A program made the translations under genes and the position numbers. This document shows, piece by piece, positions 34,915 through 43,687 of a stretch of 64,000 nt of DNA; positions within the stretch are counted from its first letter, which is position 1; each line of letters begins with the position of its first letter. The stretch covers positions 1 to 64,000 of the forward strand of contig DASXEB010000019.1 of NCBI GenBank assembly GCA_036490335.1, in the 5' to 3' direction. The DNA comes from Palsa-1392 sp036490335 (lineage in GTDB: Bacteria > Verrucomicrobiota > Verrucomicrobiia > Chthoniobacterales > UBA10450). Below the pieces are notes generated by a model that saw only the letters and a program-made list of their open reading frames with translations, was not told where the DNA came from and did no database searches.

Positions 34915-35215
34915 TGCGCGAGGGGGGTTTCGGGTTGGGCGCGTGGCTTTCCCGAGCGGGCGTGGGTTGTTCCGGATTGCGCGGGGCGGGTTCCGGGTTG
35001 CGCGCGGGGCGGTTCTTTTTGGGCGCGCTTTTTCCCGGTTGGGCGCGGGGCGTCCCGGGTTGGGCGCGCGGTCTTCCGGTTGGGGCGGGCGGCCTTTCGG
35101 TTTGCGCGCGCCTGCTTTCTTTTTGCGCAAGCAGCCGTCCGGTTTGCGCGCGGCGGGTTCCCGGCCGGGCGCGGGACGGTTCGTTTCGCGCCAGAAAGGT
35201 TTTCCGCCGATGCCG
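34915..35215. repeat. Degenerate 21-bp tandem repeat array, about 14 units
   Basis: This is most of the 528-bp stretch between the frameshifted gene and the esterase gene. Units have a G/C-rich half (TGGGCGCGC-like) and a pyrimidine-rich half (CTTCCGGTT-like). On the minus strand one frame stays open as heptapeptides of the kind NRKAARP and SGKPRAQ; on the plus strand another frame stays open. Either could be chance, given the 21-nt period. No gene is called here. A second array with the same period lies at 60.2 kb. Confidence 0.8.
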
Positions 35216-35334
35216 GGGAACCTCGCCCAATTTTCCGGCGAACTCGCGACAATCCCGCGTTCGAAGCGGCTTGGATAACCGCGATGTTACCTGATTTTTC
35301 TTGCTTTATTTCGATGTCATCGCACGCTCCGCGC

Positions 35335-36276
35335 ATGAAAAACAAATTTCTCCTGACTCTCCTCGGCCTGGTCTGCGGCGCGATGGCTTTGCCGGCGGAG
35401 CAACCGCCCAAGGGCATCAAGGAAGTGACGCAGGATTTCGCGGTCATGCCGGATGGGACGCATTTGAAATGGGACCTCTTTCTCCCGGCGACGAAGGGGC
35501 CGTGGAATGTGGTGCTGGTGATCCATGCGGGCGGTTTCCGCACCGGGGTGCGCGGGCCGAAGAATGTGGCGATGGACATGGCGACGGCCGGTTTTGTCGG
35601 GGCGGCGATTGATTACCGGCTGGATGCGTCGTCGAATCTGCTCAAGACGCAGCCGTCGCCGGTTTATGCGTCGCCCGCGAATCCGAACCAGGAGCAGGAC
35701 ATCGAGGCGGCGGTGATGGCGGCGCGTTTCCCGACGAGTTCGCCGCTGCAGGGCAAGGTGACGGGCTGGGTGGGGGTGATCGGCGGCTCGTCGGGCGGCG
35801 GTCACGCGCTCTGGGTGGCGGCGACGGGGACGCTGAGCGATTGGCGGGCGAACGCGGCCGCGCTGCTCTCAGGGCCGTATGAGTTCGATGACGAGGCTTC
35901 GCTCGACAGCACGCAATTGCTCGGTTGCGACATGGAGCTGAGCTCGTTTCGCTCCGATCAGACGAAGTATTGTCACACGAGCGAGACGAATCCGAGCCTG
36001 ACGAAGCTGCATAACGGCTCGGCGATTTATCAGGTGCAGAGCGATGTCTCGCCGATCGATATGATCGCGACGACGCTCGATCCGATTACGCCGAATCAGA
36101 TCGACGATCTGCGCGACCGCGAGGATTCGGTCGGGGCGACGAATTATATTTACAACAAGATGGACGGGTGTCTGCACGCCTACAATTATTGGGACGAGCC
36201 TTACGTAGGGGCGAACCCGCCGGAGACGGTGGCGCAGCAGGTGGCGAATTTCTTTCTCGATCAGGTCGGGCAGTAG
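35335..36276 (+). CDS. Secreted alpha/beta-hydrolase (esterase/lipase-like)
   Basis: 313 residues with a signal peptide (MKNKFLLTLLGLVCGAMALPA). Catalytic features are the oxyanion-hole HAGGFRTG, nucleophile elbow GGSSGGGHA, and a candidate acid and His in the C-terminal part (DPITPNQID and GCLHAYNYW). This suggests a carboxylesterase of the BD-FAE/arylacetamidase kind; the substrate is unknown. The start is set at the signal peptide; the open frame continues upstream into the 21-bp array but that part is low complexity. No uptake-like 9-mer. Confidence 0.82.
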   Translation: MKNKFLLTLLGLVCGAMALPAEQPPKGIKEVTQDFAVMPDGTHLKWDLFLPATKGPWNVVLVIHAGGFRTGVRGPKNVAMDMATAGFVGAAIDYRLDASSNLLKTQPSPVYASPANPNQEQDIEAAVMAARFPTSSPLQGKVTGWVGVIGGSSGGGHALWVAATGTLSDWRANAAALLSGPYEFDDEASLDSTQLLGCDMELSSFRSDQTKYCHTSETNPSLTKLHNGSAIYQVQSDVSPIDMIATTLDPITPNQIDDLRDREDSVGATNYIYNKMDGCLHAYNYWDEPYVGANPPETVAQQVANFFLDQVGQ

Positions 36277-36353
36277 CTGCTGGCGGGAGGAGGCGGCGGA
36301 GCGCGCGCCAAAAATGTTGACGCGGCGGGCGGGATGCTCTTGGCTTCCCGGCC

Positions 36354-38087
36354 ATGAAACTCGCTCTTCTCTCGTTCGCGCTGCTCCTCCCGCTCGCCGC
36401 TCCATTCGCCCAGGCCGCCAGCACGGCGGACACGCAGTTTGAGGCGATCGCGAAGGCTTACATCGAGCAGTCGCTCGAGCGCAGCCCGGAGGAGGCGACG
36501 GCGCTGGGCGATCATCGTTTCGACGCGCGGCTGACGGATTATTCGCCGGAAGCGTTCGCGAAAGAGACGGCGGCGGCGCACGAGTATCGCGACCGGCTGC
36601 GCAAGATCGATGCGTCGCTCCTGACGGGCCCGAACAAGATCGATGCGCAGATTTTGAAGGACTCGATCGATTACGAGATTTTCCAGCTCGAGGAGTTGCG
36701 CGAGTGGGAGTCGAATCCGCTGGTTTATAACGAGAGTCTGGCGGACAGCCTTTACCTGCTGGTGGCGCGGGATTTTGCCCCGGCGAAGGAGCGGATCGCG
36801 AATCTGAAGGCGCGGATGGAGGCGATCCCGGCGGTGATTGTGCAGGCAAAGGCGAATCTGAAGGCGCCGCCGCAGATCGATACGAAGGTGGCGATCGATC
36901 AGACGCAGGGCGCGATCTCGCTCGTGAAAGAGGGTCTCGCGCCGTTGCTCGATCAGGCGCCGGAGATGAAGAAGGAGCTGGCGCCGTTACAGGAAAAAAC
37001 GGCGGCGGCGCTGACCGATTACAAGAAGTGGCTGCAAAACGATCTGCTCCCGCGCTCGACCGGCAACTTCCGGCTCGGGGCGGAGAAGTTTCGGCGGAAG
37101 CTGCATTTCGCGCTCGCTTCCGACATGCCGATGGAGGAGGTGATGTCGCGCGCGCGGGCCGATCTGAAGAAGACGCAGGCGGAGATTTATGAGACGGCGC
37201 TGCCGCTTTACAAAACTTATTTCCCGCAGGCCGACGCGGCGACGCTGGCCGATGAGCACAAGGTGACGGCGGCGGTGCTGGACAAGCTGGCGGAGCAGCA
37301 TCCGAACGACGACACGGTCGTGGCCTACGCGAAGAAGGTTGTGGGCGAGGCGACGGCGTTCGTGAGGGAGAAGAATTTTGTGACCGTGCCTAACGAGCCG
37401 CTCGACGTCATTGTCATGCCGGAGTTCAAGCGCGGGGGCGGGATCGCCTATTGCGATTCGCCCGGGCCGCTGGAGAAAAACGGCAAGACGTTTTTCGCGA
37501 TCGAGCCGACACCGAGCGACTGGTCGGCGGCGCGGAAGGCGTCGTTCTTTCGCGAGTATAACAACTACATGGTGCACGATCTGGTGGTGCACGAGGCGAT
37601 GCCGGGACATTATTTGCAGCTCCAGCATTCGAACCAGTTCAAGGCCCCGACGATGGTGCGGGCGATTTATCAAAGCGGGAGCATGATCGAAGGCTGGGCC
37701 GTGTTCATGGAGCAGACGATGGCGGAGGAGGGTTTCGGCGGTCCGGAGGTGAAGATGGAGCAACTGAAAATGCGCCTGCGCGTGATCGTGAACGCGATCC
37801 TCGACCAGAGCATTCACGCCGGGAACATGAGCGAGAAGGAGGCGATCGACCTGATGGAGAAGGAGGGTTTCCAGCAGGAAGGCGAGGCGGTCGCGAAATG
37901 GCAGCGGGCCGAGATCAGCTCGACGCAGCTCTCGACTTATTTCGTCGGCGTGAGCGAATGGATCGACCTGCGGGCGCGGGCCCAGGCGCGGGATGGAAAG
38001 GCTTTCGACATGAAAAAGTTTGACGATACCGCGCTCAGTTTCGGGAGTCCGCCGGTGAAATATATTCGACAGGAAATGGGGCTCTGA
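36354..38087 (+). CDS. DUF885 family secreted metallopeptidase-like protein
   Basis: 577 residues with a signal peptide (residues 1-21, ending AQAA). The family's metal-binding motif is visible as VHEAMPGHYLQLQHS near residue 415, with a downstream Glu in SGSMIEGWAVFME. These proteins are predicted zinc peptidases, periplasmic or exported. It follows the esterase gene on the same strand, 77 bp apart. One uptake-like 9-mer encodes VPNEP. Confidence 0.9.
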   Translation: MKLALLSFALLLPLAAPFAQAASTADTQFEAIAKAYIEQSLERSPEEATALGDHRFDARLTDYSPEAFAKETAAAHEYRDRLRKIDASLLTGPNKIDAQILKDSIDYEIFQLEELREWESNPLVYNESLADSLYLLVARDFAPAKERIANLKARMEAIPAVIVQAKANLKAPPQIDTKVAIDQTQGAISLVKEGLAPLLDQAPEMKKELAPLQEKTAAALTDYKKWLQNDLLPRSTGNFRLGAEKFRRKLHFALASDMPMEEVMSRARADLKKTQAEIYETALPLYKTYFPQADAATLADEHKVTAAVLDKLAEQHPNDDTVVAYAKKVVGEATAFVREKNFVTVPNEPLDVIVMPEFKRGGGIAYCDSPGPLEKNGKTFFAIEPTPSDWSAARKASFFREYNNYMVHDLVVHEAMPGHYLQLQHSNQFKAPTMVRAIYQSGSMIEGWAVFMEQTMAEEGFGGPEVKMEQLKMRLRVIVNAILDQSIHAGNMSEKEAIDLMEKEGFQQEGEAVAKWQRAEISSTQLSTYFVGVSEWIDLRARAQARDGKAFDMKKFDDTALSFGSPPVKYIRQEMGL

Positions 38088-38186
38088 GCGGCGAAGCGCG
38101 GCGCTTTCGCCCGGGAAAACGGCCGGCGGGAAAAGTAACGCTTCCCAAGAATCCCGCGTTGGTGTTATAAAATCCATAATCGACTT

Positions 38187-38639
38187 ATGGGTTTCACTTT
38201 TCGCTTTCGTCCGGTCGTGGCCGCCGCGCTCCTTGCTTGTTTCGCCTCCTTTTCGTTAGGCGCGTGCGAGCAAAAGGTCGTGCTCGTGCCCGGCGAGGAT
38301 GACCTCGTCGTGCTCAACGGCTGCGTCATTTCCGCGGTCAATTATCTCGCGGTCGTGAAGACGCAGCACAGCCTGGAACGGAATTTCTGGGCGAAGATTC
38401 TGCTCGTCCGTTACAAGAATCATCCCGCCGGCCACGCCTATTGCGTCTGGGAAACCGACGGCACGATTTACGGCTACGATCGCAATGCGGGCTCCTTCCC
38501 GATTCCGATTTACACCCGCGAGCCGAAGGTGATCGCAACCGTGCTCGCGCAAGGTTTGTCGAAGGTGCTGGGCGAACAGTTGCTCGTCGCGAGCGCGCAG
38601 TTCGTCGAGCCGACGAAGAGCGATCTCTACAAGTTCTAG
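38187..38639 (+). CDS. Small secreted (possibly lipoprotein) hypothetical protein
   Basis: 150 residues. The signal peptide ends SLGAC, a possible lipobox; the SLG codons come from an uptake-like 9-mer. The mature part has two Cys, FWAKILLVRYKNHPAGHAYCVWETDGTIYGYDR, with a His-Ala-Tyr-Cys segment that hints at a papain- or transglutaminase-like fold, but I do not recognise the family. Likely periplasmic. Confidence 0.6.
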   Translation: MGFTFRFRPVVAAALLACFASFSLGACEQKVVLVPGEDDLVVLNGCVISAVNYLAVVKTQHSLERNFWAKILLVRYKNHPAGHAYCVWETDGTIYGYDRNAGSFPIPIYTREPKVIATVLAQGLSKVLGEQLLVASAQFVEPTKSDLYKF

Positions 38640-38654
38640 CCGCCGTCGTTAGGC

Positions 38655-38682
38655 AAAAAAAACGCGGCCGTCGCTGGCCGCG
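38655..38682 (-). terminator. Hairpin with T-tract on the minus strand
   Basis: A 7-bp perfect stem CGCGGCC/GGCCGCG with a 6-base loop. On the minus strand it is followed by eight T, the form of an intrinsic terminator. An uptake-like 9-mer abuts the A-run. It follows a plus-strand gene by about 20 bp but would work best for minus-strand readthrough. Confidence 0.5.
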
Positions 38683-38831
38683 CCGCAAAGCTTAGGAACT
38701 GCAAGTTACGATATATAGTTTCGGTTTTGACTTCCCAGCTTGCGCTTTTCCTTTTAGCAACGGTCGTGCCACCGGCGGCGTGCGCGCGCTTTTGCTTGAT
38801 AATCGGCCCGGAAAGTTCCTTCTTCTCAGGC

Positions 38832-39116
38832 ATGAAACTGATCCGGCTCGCATGCCTCTCCGTTTTGATTTCCTGCGCGACGCTCGCCGCTTCGCCGGCC
38901 AATCCTCCGGCCGACGCCAAGATCACGAAAAACGAAGCCGAGCATATCGCGCTCAAACAATTCCCGCACGCCCACGTCACCTGGTCGAAGCTGGAAAAAG
39001 TTTCCGGCCAGATGGTCTGGTCGCTCGAGATCGCGCAACCAAACGGAAAGAACGAACGCGTCACGGTGGACGCGATGAGCGGCCGCGTGATTTCGCCGGC
39101 CGGCAAACAGCCGTAG
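38832..39116 (+). CDS. PepSY-domain small secreted protein
   Basis: 94 residues: signal peptide (MKLIRLACLSVLISCATLAA) then one PepSY domain (ITKNEAEHIALKQFPHAHVTWSKLE, EIAQPNGKNERVTVDAMSGRV). PepSY modules occur in secreted peptidase inhibitors and regulators. The ATG at the signal peptide is preferred over a longer frame from 38727. It ends before two directly repeated uptake-like motifs that separate it from convergent msrA. Confidence 0.82.
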   Translation: MKLIRLACLSVLISCATLAASPANPPADAKITKNEAEHIALKQFPHAHVTWSKLEKVSGQMVWSLEIAQPNGKNERVTVDAMSGRVISPAGKQP

Positions 39117-39154
39117 TCTTCCCCTAACGAGTGCCTAACGAGTCGACGCCCGGC

Positions 39155-39748
39155 TCAGGGTTTCCCCCAAATCTGCTCGAGATAGCCAACCCGGCCCGAG
39201 CCGACATGGTAGATTTCGAACGCTGTCGGATTTTTCAGGTAATACTTCTGATGATATTCCTCCGCCGGGTAAAACGGCTGCCGCGGCAGGATCTCGGTCA
39301 CGATCGGTTTGTCGAAGCGGCCCGATTTCGCGAGCCGTTCCTTCGAAGCTTCGGCCGTCTTTTTTTCCGCCTCGTCGCCGTAATAAATCGCCGCCTGATA
39401 GGACAGCCCGATGTCGTGGAATTGCCCGTCGGCCTGGGTCGGATTGATGTTACGCCAGAAAATATCGAGCAGTTGATCGTAGGAAATCTGCGCCGGGTCG
39501 TAGGTCACTTCGATCGACTCGCGATGCTGCGTTTTGTGCGCGGAGACGAGCTCGTAATTCGCCGTCTCTTTGCTTCCGCCGGTGTAACCGACCACAGTCT
39601 GGGTCACGCCTTTGGCGTGATCGAACGGCGGCTGCATGCACCAAAAACAACCGCCCGCGAAGATGGCGGTTTTGGTTTCGGCTTGCGCGCCTAACGAAAA
39701 GCAAGCGGCCGCGATGATGAAAACAAAAGTCGAGAAAAATTTGCGCAT
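39155..39748 (-). CDS. msrA: Exported peptide methionine sulfoxide reductase A
   Basis: Reduces methionine-S-sulfoxide in proteins. The catalytic GGCFWCMQPPF, the VGYTGG loop and EYHQKYYLKNP are diagnostic of MsrA. A signal peptide (MRKFFSTFVFIIAAACFSLGAQA) directs it to the periplasm, unlike the cytosolic form; SLG in it is encoded by an uptake-like 9-mer. A longer open frame upstream is only the shadow of trmB. 197 residues, complete. Confidence 0.95.
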   Translation of the reverse strand: MRKFFSTFVFIIAAACFSLGAQAETKTAIFAGGCFWCMQPPFDHAKGVTQTVVGYTGGSKETANYELVSAHKTQHRESIEVTYDPAQISYDQLLDIFWRNINPTQADGQFHDIGLSYQAAIYYGDEAEKKTAEASKERLAKSGRFDKPIVTEILPRQPFYPAEEYHQKYYLKNPTAFEIYHVGSGRVGYLEQIWGKP

Positions 39749-39763
39749 GGTTATCGAATAAGA

Positions 39764-40396
39764 GTGGACATCTCGAACGATTATTCCAGCGCAACTTCGA
39801 TCGGCGCCGGCGCGCGCGCGGTCGAGTTGATTCCGGCGGATTATTTTTCCACGATCGATCTCGCGGAGATTTTTCCGCAGCCGGCGCCGGTCCAGGTCGA
39901 TCTCGGCTGCGGCGACGGCGCCTTTCTCGTCGCGATGGCGCAGAAATTTCCCGAGCGCAATTTTCTCGGGATCGAGCGGCTCCTCGGCCGCATCCGCACC
40001 GGCTGCCGTCACGCCGCCCGCGCGCACTTGCCTAACGTTCGTTTTTTGCGCCTCGAATTTCTTTACGCCGCGCAGTTCTTGCTCCCCGCCGGCTCGGTCG
40101 AAACCGCGCATCTGCTTTTTCCCGATCCGTGGCCGAAGAGCAAACATCGCCGCCGCCGCACGGTCACGCCGGAATTTCTCGATGCCGTTCATTGTATTCT
40201 TGCGCCCGGCGGGCGCCTGCGCATCGCGACCGATCGCGAGAAATATTTTCTGGCGATGCGCGAATTGATTCCGCCCGCGCAGTTCGAGGAAGTTTTGCCT
40301 AACGATGACGAAACTTTTCCGCCCACGACTTTTGAAACACGCTTCGTGGCGGAAGGATTGCCGATTTACCGGCTGGAACTGCGAAAAATTTCCTGA
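39764..40396 (+). CDS. trmB: tRNA (guanine-N7-)-methyltransferase
   Basis: Makes m7G46 in tRNA. The SAM motif VDLGCGDGAFLVAMA and the signature LFPDPWPKSKHRRRR are typical, and the C-terminus TTFETRFVAEGLPIYRL matches the TrmB end. GTG start, divergent from msrA by 15 bp. Its 3' end overlaps convergent comEC by 31 bp. 210 residues. Confidence 0.95.
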   Translation: MDISNDYSSATSIGAGARAVELIPADYFSTIDLAEIFPQPAPVQVDLGCGDGAFLVAMAQKFPERNFLGIERLLGRIRTGCRHAARAHLPNVRFLRLEFLYAAQFLLPAGSVETAHLLFPDPWPKSKHRRRRTVTPEFLDAVHCILAPGGRLRIATDREKYFLAMRELIPPAQFEEVLPNDDETFPPTTFETRFVAEGLPIYRLELRKIS

Positions 40397-42642
40397 CCGA
40401 GGAATGGCGTCGCGCAAAAACCGTCGTTAAAGAATTCCAACTTCACTGCGCCGGTTTCATCCTGTCGAAAAAGTTTGATCCCGCGCGCGCGCACCTGCTC
40501 CGCCCAAGCGTCGGAAATTCTTTCGCGCGCCGGAAAATCGACCGAGGTCGCCACGATCAGCTTCGGCTGAACTGCGTCGAGGAATTTCCCCGAACCGGAC
40601 TGCGCGGAAACATGCTGGCCCTTGATCAGGATGTCGCTGCGCAATTCTTCAGGTTGCGCGAGCAGCATTTCCTCCGTTTTCAGTCCGCTGTCGGAAACAA
40701 AAAGGACGCGATAACGGCCCGCGATGTCGAGGCGCACGACAAGAGCTTCGTCGTCCGCGACCCGGCCTTTGAAATCGCGCGGCGGATGCAAAACCTTCGC
40801 CACAATATCGGGCGCGACCGAAAACGAATCGCCCCGTGCGACAAATTGCCGGCGCGTCTGCCTAACGACTAACGAATGATGAATGCGCGAGCGATCCGGC
40901 GCCGCGTTGTCGATCACAATCCGCGGATCAAATTCCGCGAGCACAGCCGGCGCGCCGCCGACGTGCAGCGAATCGCCGTGGCTCAAAAGCAAACCGTCGA
41001 GCCGGTTCACTCCGCGCGAATGCAGATAATCCCGCACGAGCGTTTCGAAATCGCGCGCGCTTCCGCAGTCGAAGAGCCAGTCTCGCCCGTTCGCGCGCAC
41101 GTGCACGGCCGCGCCGGCGCCGGCATCGAGCACCGTGATCTCGGCCCGCGCGTCGTTAGGCCAATGCGGATGTTCGACGTAGATGTGGCCGTCCGGCACT
41201 TGCGAAAACAAATGGACGAGGGCGAGAACAAGACGCGACAAAACCCAGTTCGCGTTGTTGAAAACGACCGATAACCAGCTCGAGAAAGACGCTGCGATGA
41301 GCGACAACATCGCGATCGCAAGAATGCAAAACGCAAGCGGCACGACGGCAAGATTCGCGACGAGCGAAATCGGCGTGAACAGATAAAAATACCACGCGAT
41401 CAGAATCGCCGAGCCGATCCATGCCGCGGCCGAAATCGAGACCCCGCGCGCGGTCCAGTAGTATCCGGCCTCGAGCACAAGACGCGGTTTTGAGACGAGG
41501 CTGCGAGGCAGAAACGGATCCGTTTTTCCAAGACGAAAGAGCGGACGAAAAATCGTGTTTTGAAAAACAATGATCGCGCCCACAACCGCGAACGAAAGTT
41601 GAAACCCAGAATGGAAAAGTTCGTTCGAATTGACCGCGAGAATGACAAGCGCAGCCGTAGCGAGACTGTTGAGCGCGAGCACCGGCCGGTCGAAAAAAAT
41701 CCCGCCTAATAAAATCGACGCCATCGTCGCCGCGCGCAGACTCGAAACGTGCAGGCCCGTTATCGCGGAATAAAAAAAGAGAAACGGAATGATGACTGCG
41801 GCCGCCGTCCGGCGCGGCAGTTGCACGAGGCGGCCGAGCAGCCAGAGCAACTGCGCGATAATGCCGACATGCAATCCCGCGACCGCGAACAAATGCAGCG
41901 TCCCGGTTTGCTGAAACGGTGCCTCGATGTCGTCGCGCGTTTCGTGGCGCAGACCGAGCGCCATGCCGCTGATGAGCGCGCCGACGTCGGGCGAATCTTC
42001 GAGCCCGCGAGTGAGGGTCGCCTGCATCCAGGCGCGCGATTTTGCGGCGAGGCGCAGAATGAAATTTCCCGCGCGCGGCCTCACGATCACGCCGTCGTCC
42101 GGGTAACGCGCAAAGAGAGAATCGTAAACATCCTCGCGCGCGAGATAAGCGCGCATGTCGAAGACTCCCGGATTTCGCTCCGGCGGGATCGTCTCGGCCA
42201 GACTCGTTAGGCGAATTTCGTCGCCAAGCTCCGGCTCGCCTTTCCAGCGCACGCGGACGGTCGCGTGACAGGTTTCGCGTTTGCCGCCGAGTTCAATCGT
42301 GTCGAGGCGCAATAAAAAGGTTGCATAATTTCCCGAGACTTTCGGCTCGGTCAGGACTTCGCCGGTGGCAACGACAGGGCGTTTTTGCGGGCCGATTTCC
42401 CCGGCTAATTTCCGGCCGGGCGAATCCGTGATCTGGACCGCGTGCAGCGCAAAAAAAGTCGCCGCGACCAGACCGTAAATGATGAATCGTCGCGGTTGCC
42501 AAAAACTAACGACTGCAAGAATCGCCGCGGCAATGCAGACCGCGTCGATCGCGAGCGGCCGCCATTCCGCGAGACAAATTCCCGCGACCGCCGCGAGCAA
42601 AAGCCCGACAAGCGGCTGGCGGCGAATGTTCCGGGTCGTCAT
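40366..42642 (-). CDS. comEC: ComEC/Rec2 DNA-uptake channel protein
   Basis: 758 residues in the three-part ComEC layout. An N-terminal membrane/OB-like part (DUF4131 type) covers residues about 1-210. The polytopic Competence domain (about 210-490) is marked by GTLHLFAVAGLHVGIIAQLL and ALNSLATAALVILAVNSNELFHSGFQLSFAVVGA. A metallo-beta-lactamase-like domain (about 500-745) carries LLSHGDSLHVGG, which keeps His-x-Asp-x2-His but lacks the second Asp of the canonical motif. ComEC translocates single-stranded DNA across the cytoplasmic membrane in natural transformation. Four uptake-like 9-mers lie in or directly beside the gene. Confidence 0.95.
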   Translation of the reverse strand: MTTRNIRRQPLVGLLLAAVAGICLAEWRPLAIDAVCIAAAILAVVSFWQPRRFIIYGLVAATFFALHAVQITDSPGRKLAGEIGPQKRPVVATGEVLTEPKVSGNYATFLLRLDTIELGGKRETCHATVRVRWKGEPELGDEIRLTSLAETIPPERNPGVFDMRAYLAREDVYDSLFARYPDDGVIVRPRAGNFILRLAAKSRAWMQATLTRGLEDSPDVGALISGMALGLRHETRDDIEAPFQQTGTLHLFAVAGLHVGIIAQLLWLLGRLVQLPRRTAAAVIIPFLFFYSAITGLHVSSLRAATMASILLGGIFFDRPVLALNSLATAALVILAVNSNELFHSGFQLSFAVVGAIIVFQNTIFRPLFRLGKTDPFLPRSLVSKPRLVLEAGYYWTARGVSISAAAWIGSAILIAWYFYLFTPISLVANLAVVPLAFCILAIAMLSLIAASFSSWLSVVFNNANWVLSRLVLALVHLFSQVPDGHIYVEHPHWPNDARAEITVLDAGAGAAVHVRANGRDWLFDCGSARDFETLVRDYLHSRGVNRLDGLLLSHGDSLHVGGAPAVLAEFDPRIVIDNAAPDRSRIHHSLVVRQTRRQFVARGDSFSVAPDIVAKVLHPPRDFKGRVADDEALVVRLDIAGRYRVLFVSDSGLKTEEMLLAQPEELRSDILIKGQHVSAQSGSGKFLDAVQPKLIVATSVDFPARERISDAWAEQVRARGIKLFRQDETGAVKLEFFNDGFCATPFLGQEIFRSSSR

Positions 42643-42729
42643 TTTGCCGCGGCAAAATCATTCGTTAGGCTGAGGGGAAATGGGCGGGACGATTGCTTCA
42701 CCGGCGTTAGTTTATATGCTTGGCCGATA

Positions 42730-43683
42730 GTGCCGACTCCTTTTTCACGGCCGAAGCGCGCGCAGGTGACGCGCGCGGTTTCGCGCAACGGCGTAAAGCA
42801 ATCGGCCAACACGATCAGCCTCAAGCCGGGCCTCGACTGGCATAAACGAAACTTCCTCACCGAAGTTTTGATCCCGTCGCTTTTCACGAAACGCTCCGGC
42901 GCGCGCGCGCATCCACCGTTTCCGAAAGTCGGGCCGCGCGACGTTTCCATCACTTGGATCGGACACGCCTCGTTTCTCATCCAGATGGCGGGGGCGAATG
43001 TGTTGATCGATCCGAATTGGTCGATGTGGCTGAAGGTGATCAAGCGGCTGAAGCGGCCCGGCCTGCTTATCGATCATCTGCCCTCGATCGATTTTGTCCT
43101 CGTGACCCATGCACACTTCGATCATCTCGATCGGCGCACGCTTCGGCGAGTCGCGGCGGACCAGCCGATCGTCGTGCCGACCGGCGTCGGGAATCTTGTC
43201 CACGATCTTGGTTTTAACGTCGTGCACGAGCTCGCGGAATGGCAGCAGGTCCAACTCGGCCCGCTGCGCGTCTCGCTGACCCCTTGCGCGCATTGGGGGG
43301 CGCGCCTGCTCGCCGACCGGCATCGCGGCTTCGGCGGGTTCGTCATTCAATCAAACGTTCGTTCGATTTTTCACTGTGGCGATAGCGCCTACTTTCCCGG
43401 CTTCAAGGAAATCGGGAAACGCTTCCCAATCGAAATTGCGCTCCTCCCGATCGGCGCCTACGACGCGCCCAGCCGCCGCGAAGTGCACATGAATCCCGAG
43501 GAAGCAGTGCAGGCTTTTCTCGAGCTCGGCGCGCGCACGCTCGTGCCGATGCATTACGGCACTTTCCGCCTCGGCTATGAACCGATGGATGAGCCGCCCG
43601 AGCGGCTACGCTCGAGCGCACGCGCTCGCGGCGTGGAAAAAAATGTCATCGTCCTGACCGAGGGTCAGCCGGTGGTTCTTTAA
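42730..43683 (+). CDS. Metallo-beta-lactamase-fold hydrolase (NAPE-PLD/UlaG-like)
   Basis: About 317 residues. ITWIGHASFLIQMAGANVLIDPNWS leads to the metal motif VTHAHFDHLD, then HWGAR, IFHCGDSAYFPGF and MHYGTFRL, which together give the metal ligands of the NAPE-PLD-like group of MBL hydrolases (lipid phosphodiesterase or lactonase activities). The substrate is unknown. The start is taken at a GTG (VPTPFSRP) because the upstream extension overlaps comEC DNA. Divergent from comEC. Confidence 0.85.
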   Translation: MPTPFSRPKRAQVTRAVSRNGVKQSANTISLKPGLDWHKRNFLTEVLIPSLFTKRSGARAHPPFPKVGPRDVSITWIGHASFLIQMAGANVLIDPNWSMWLKVIKRLKRPGLLIDHLPSIDFVLVTHAHFDHLDRRTLRRVAADQPIVVPTGVGNLVHDLGFNVVHELAEWQQVQLGPLRVSLTPCAHWGARLLADRHRGFGGFVIQSNVRSIFHCGDSAYFPGFKEIGKRFPIEIALLPIGAYDAPSRREVHMNPEEAVQAFLELGARTLVPMHYGTFRLGYEPMDEPPERLRSSARARGVEKNVIVLTEGQPVVL

Positions 43684-43687
43684 TCTT

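Noticed and set aside
34915..35215. CRISPR array
   Set aside because: Repeats are degenerate and contiguous with no spacers, and no cas genes are present.
34855..35334. N-terminal domain extending the esterase upstream
   Set aside because: The extension is low-complexity repeat DNA, while a good signal peptide begins at 35335.
39749..40417. Fusion of a long N-terminal region to MsrA
   Set aside because: That frame is antisense to trmB; MsrA has its own signal peptide starting at 39748.
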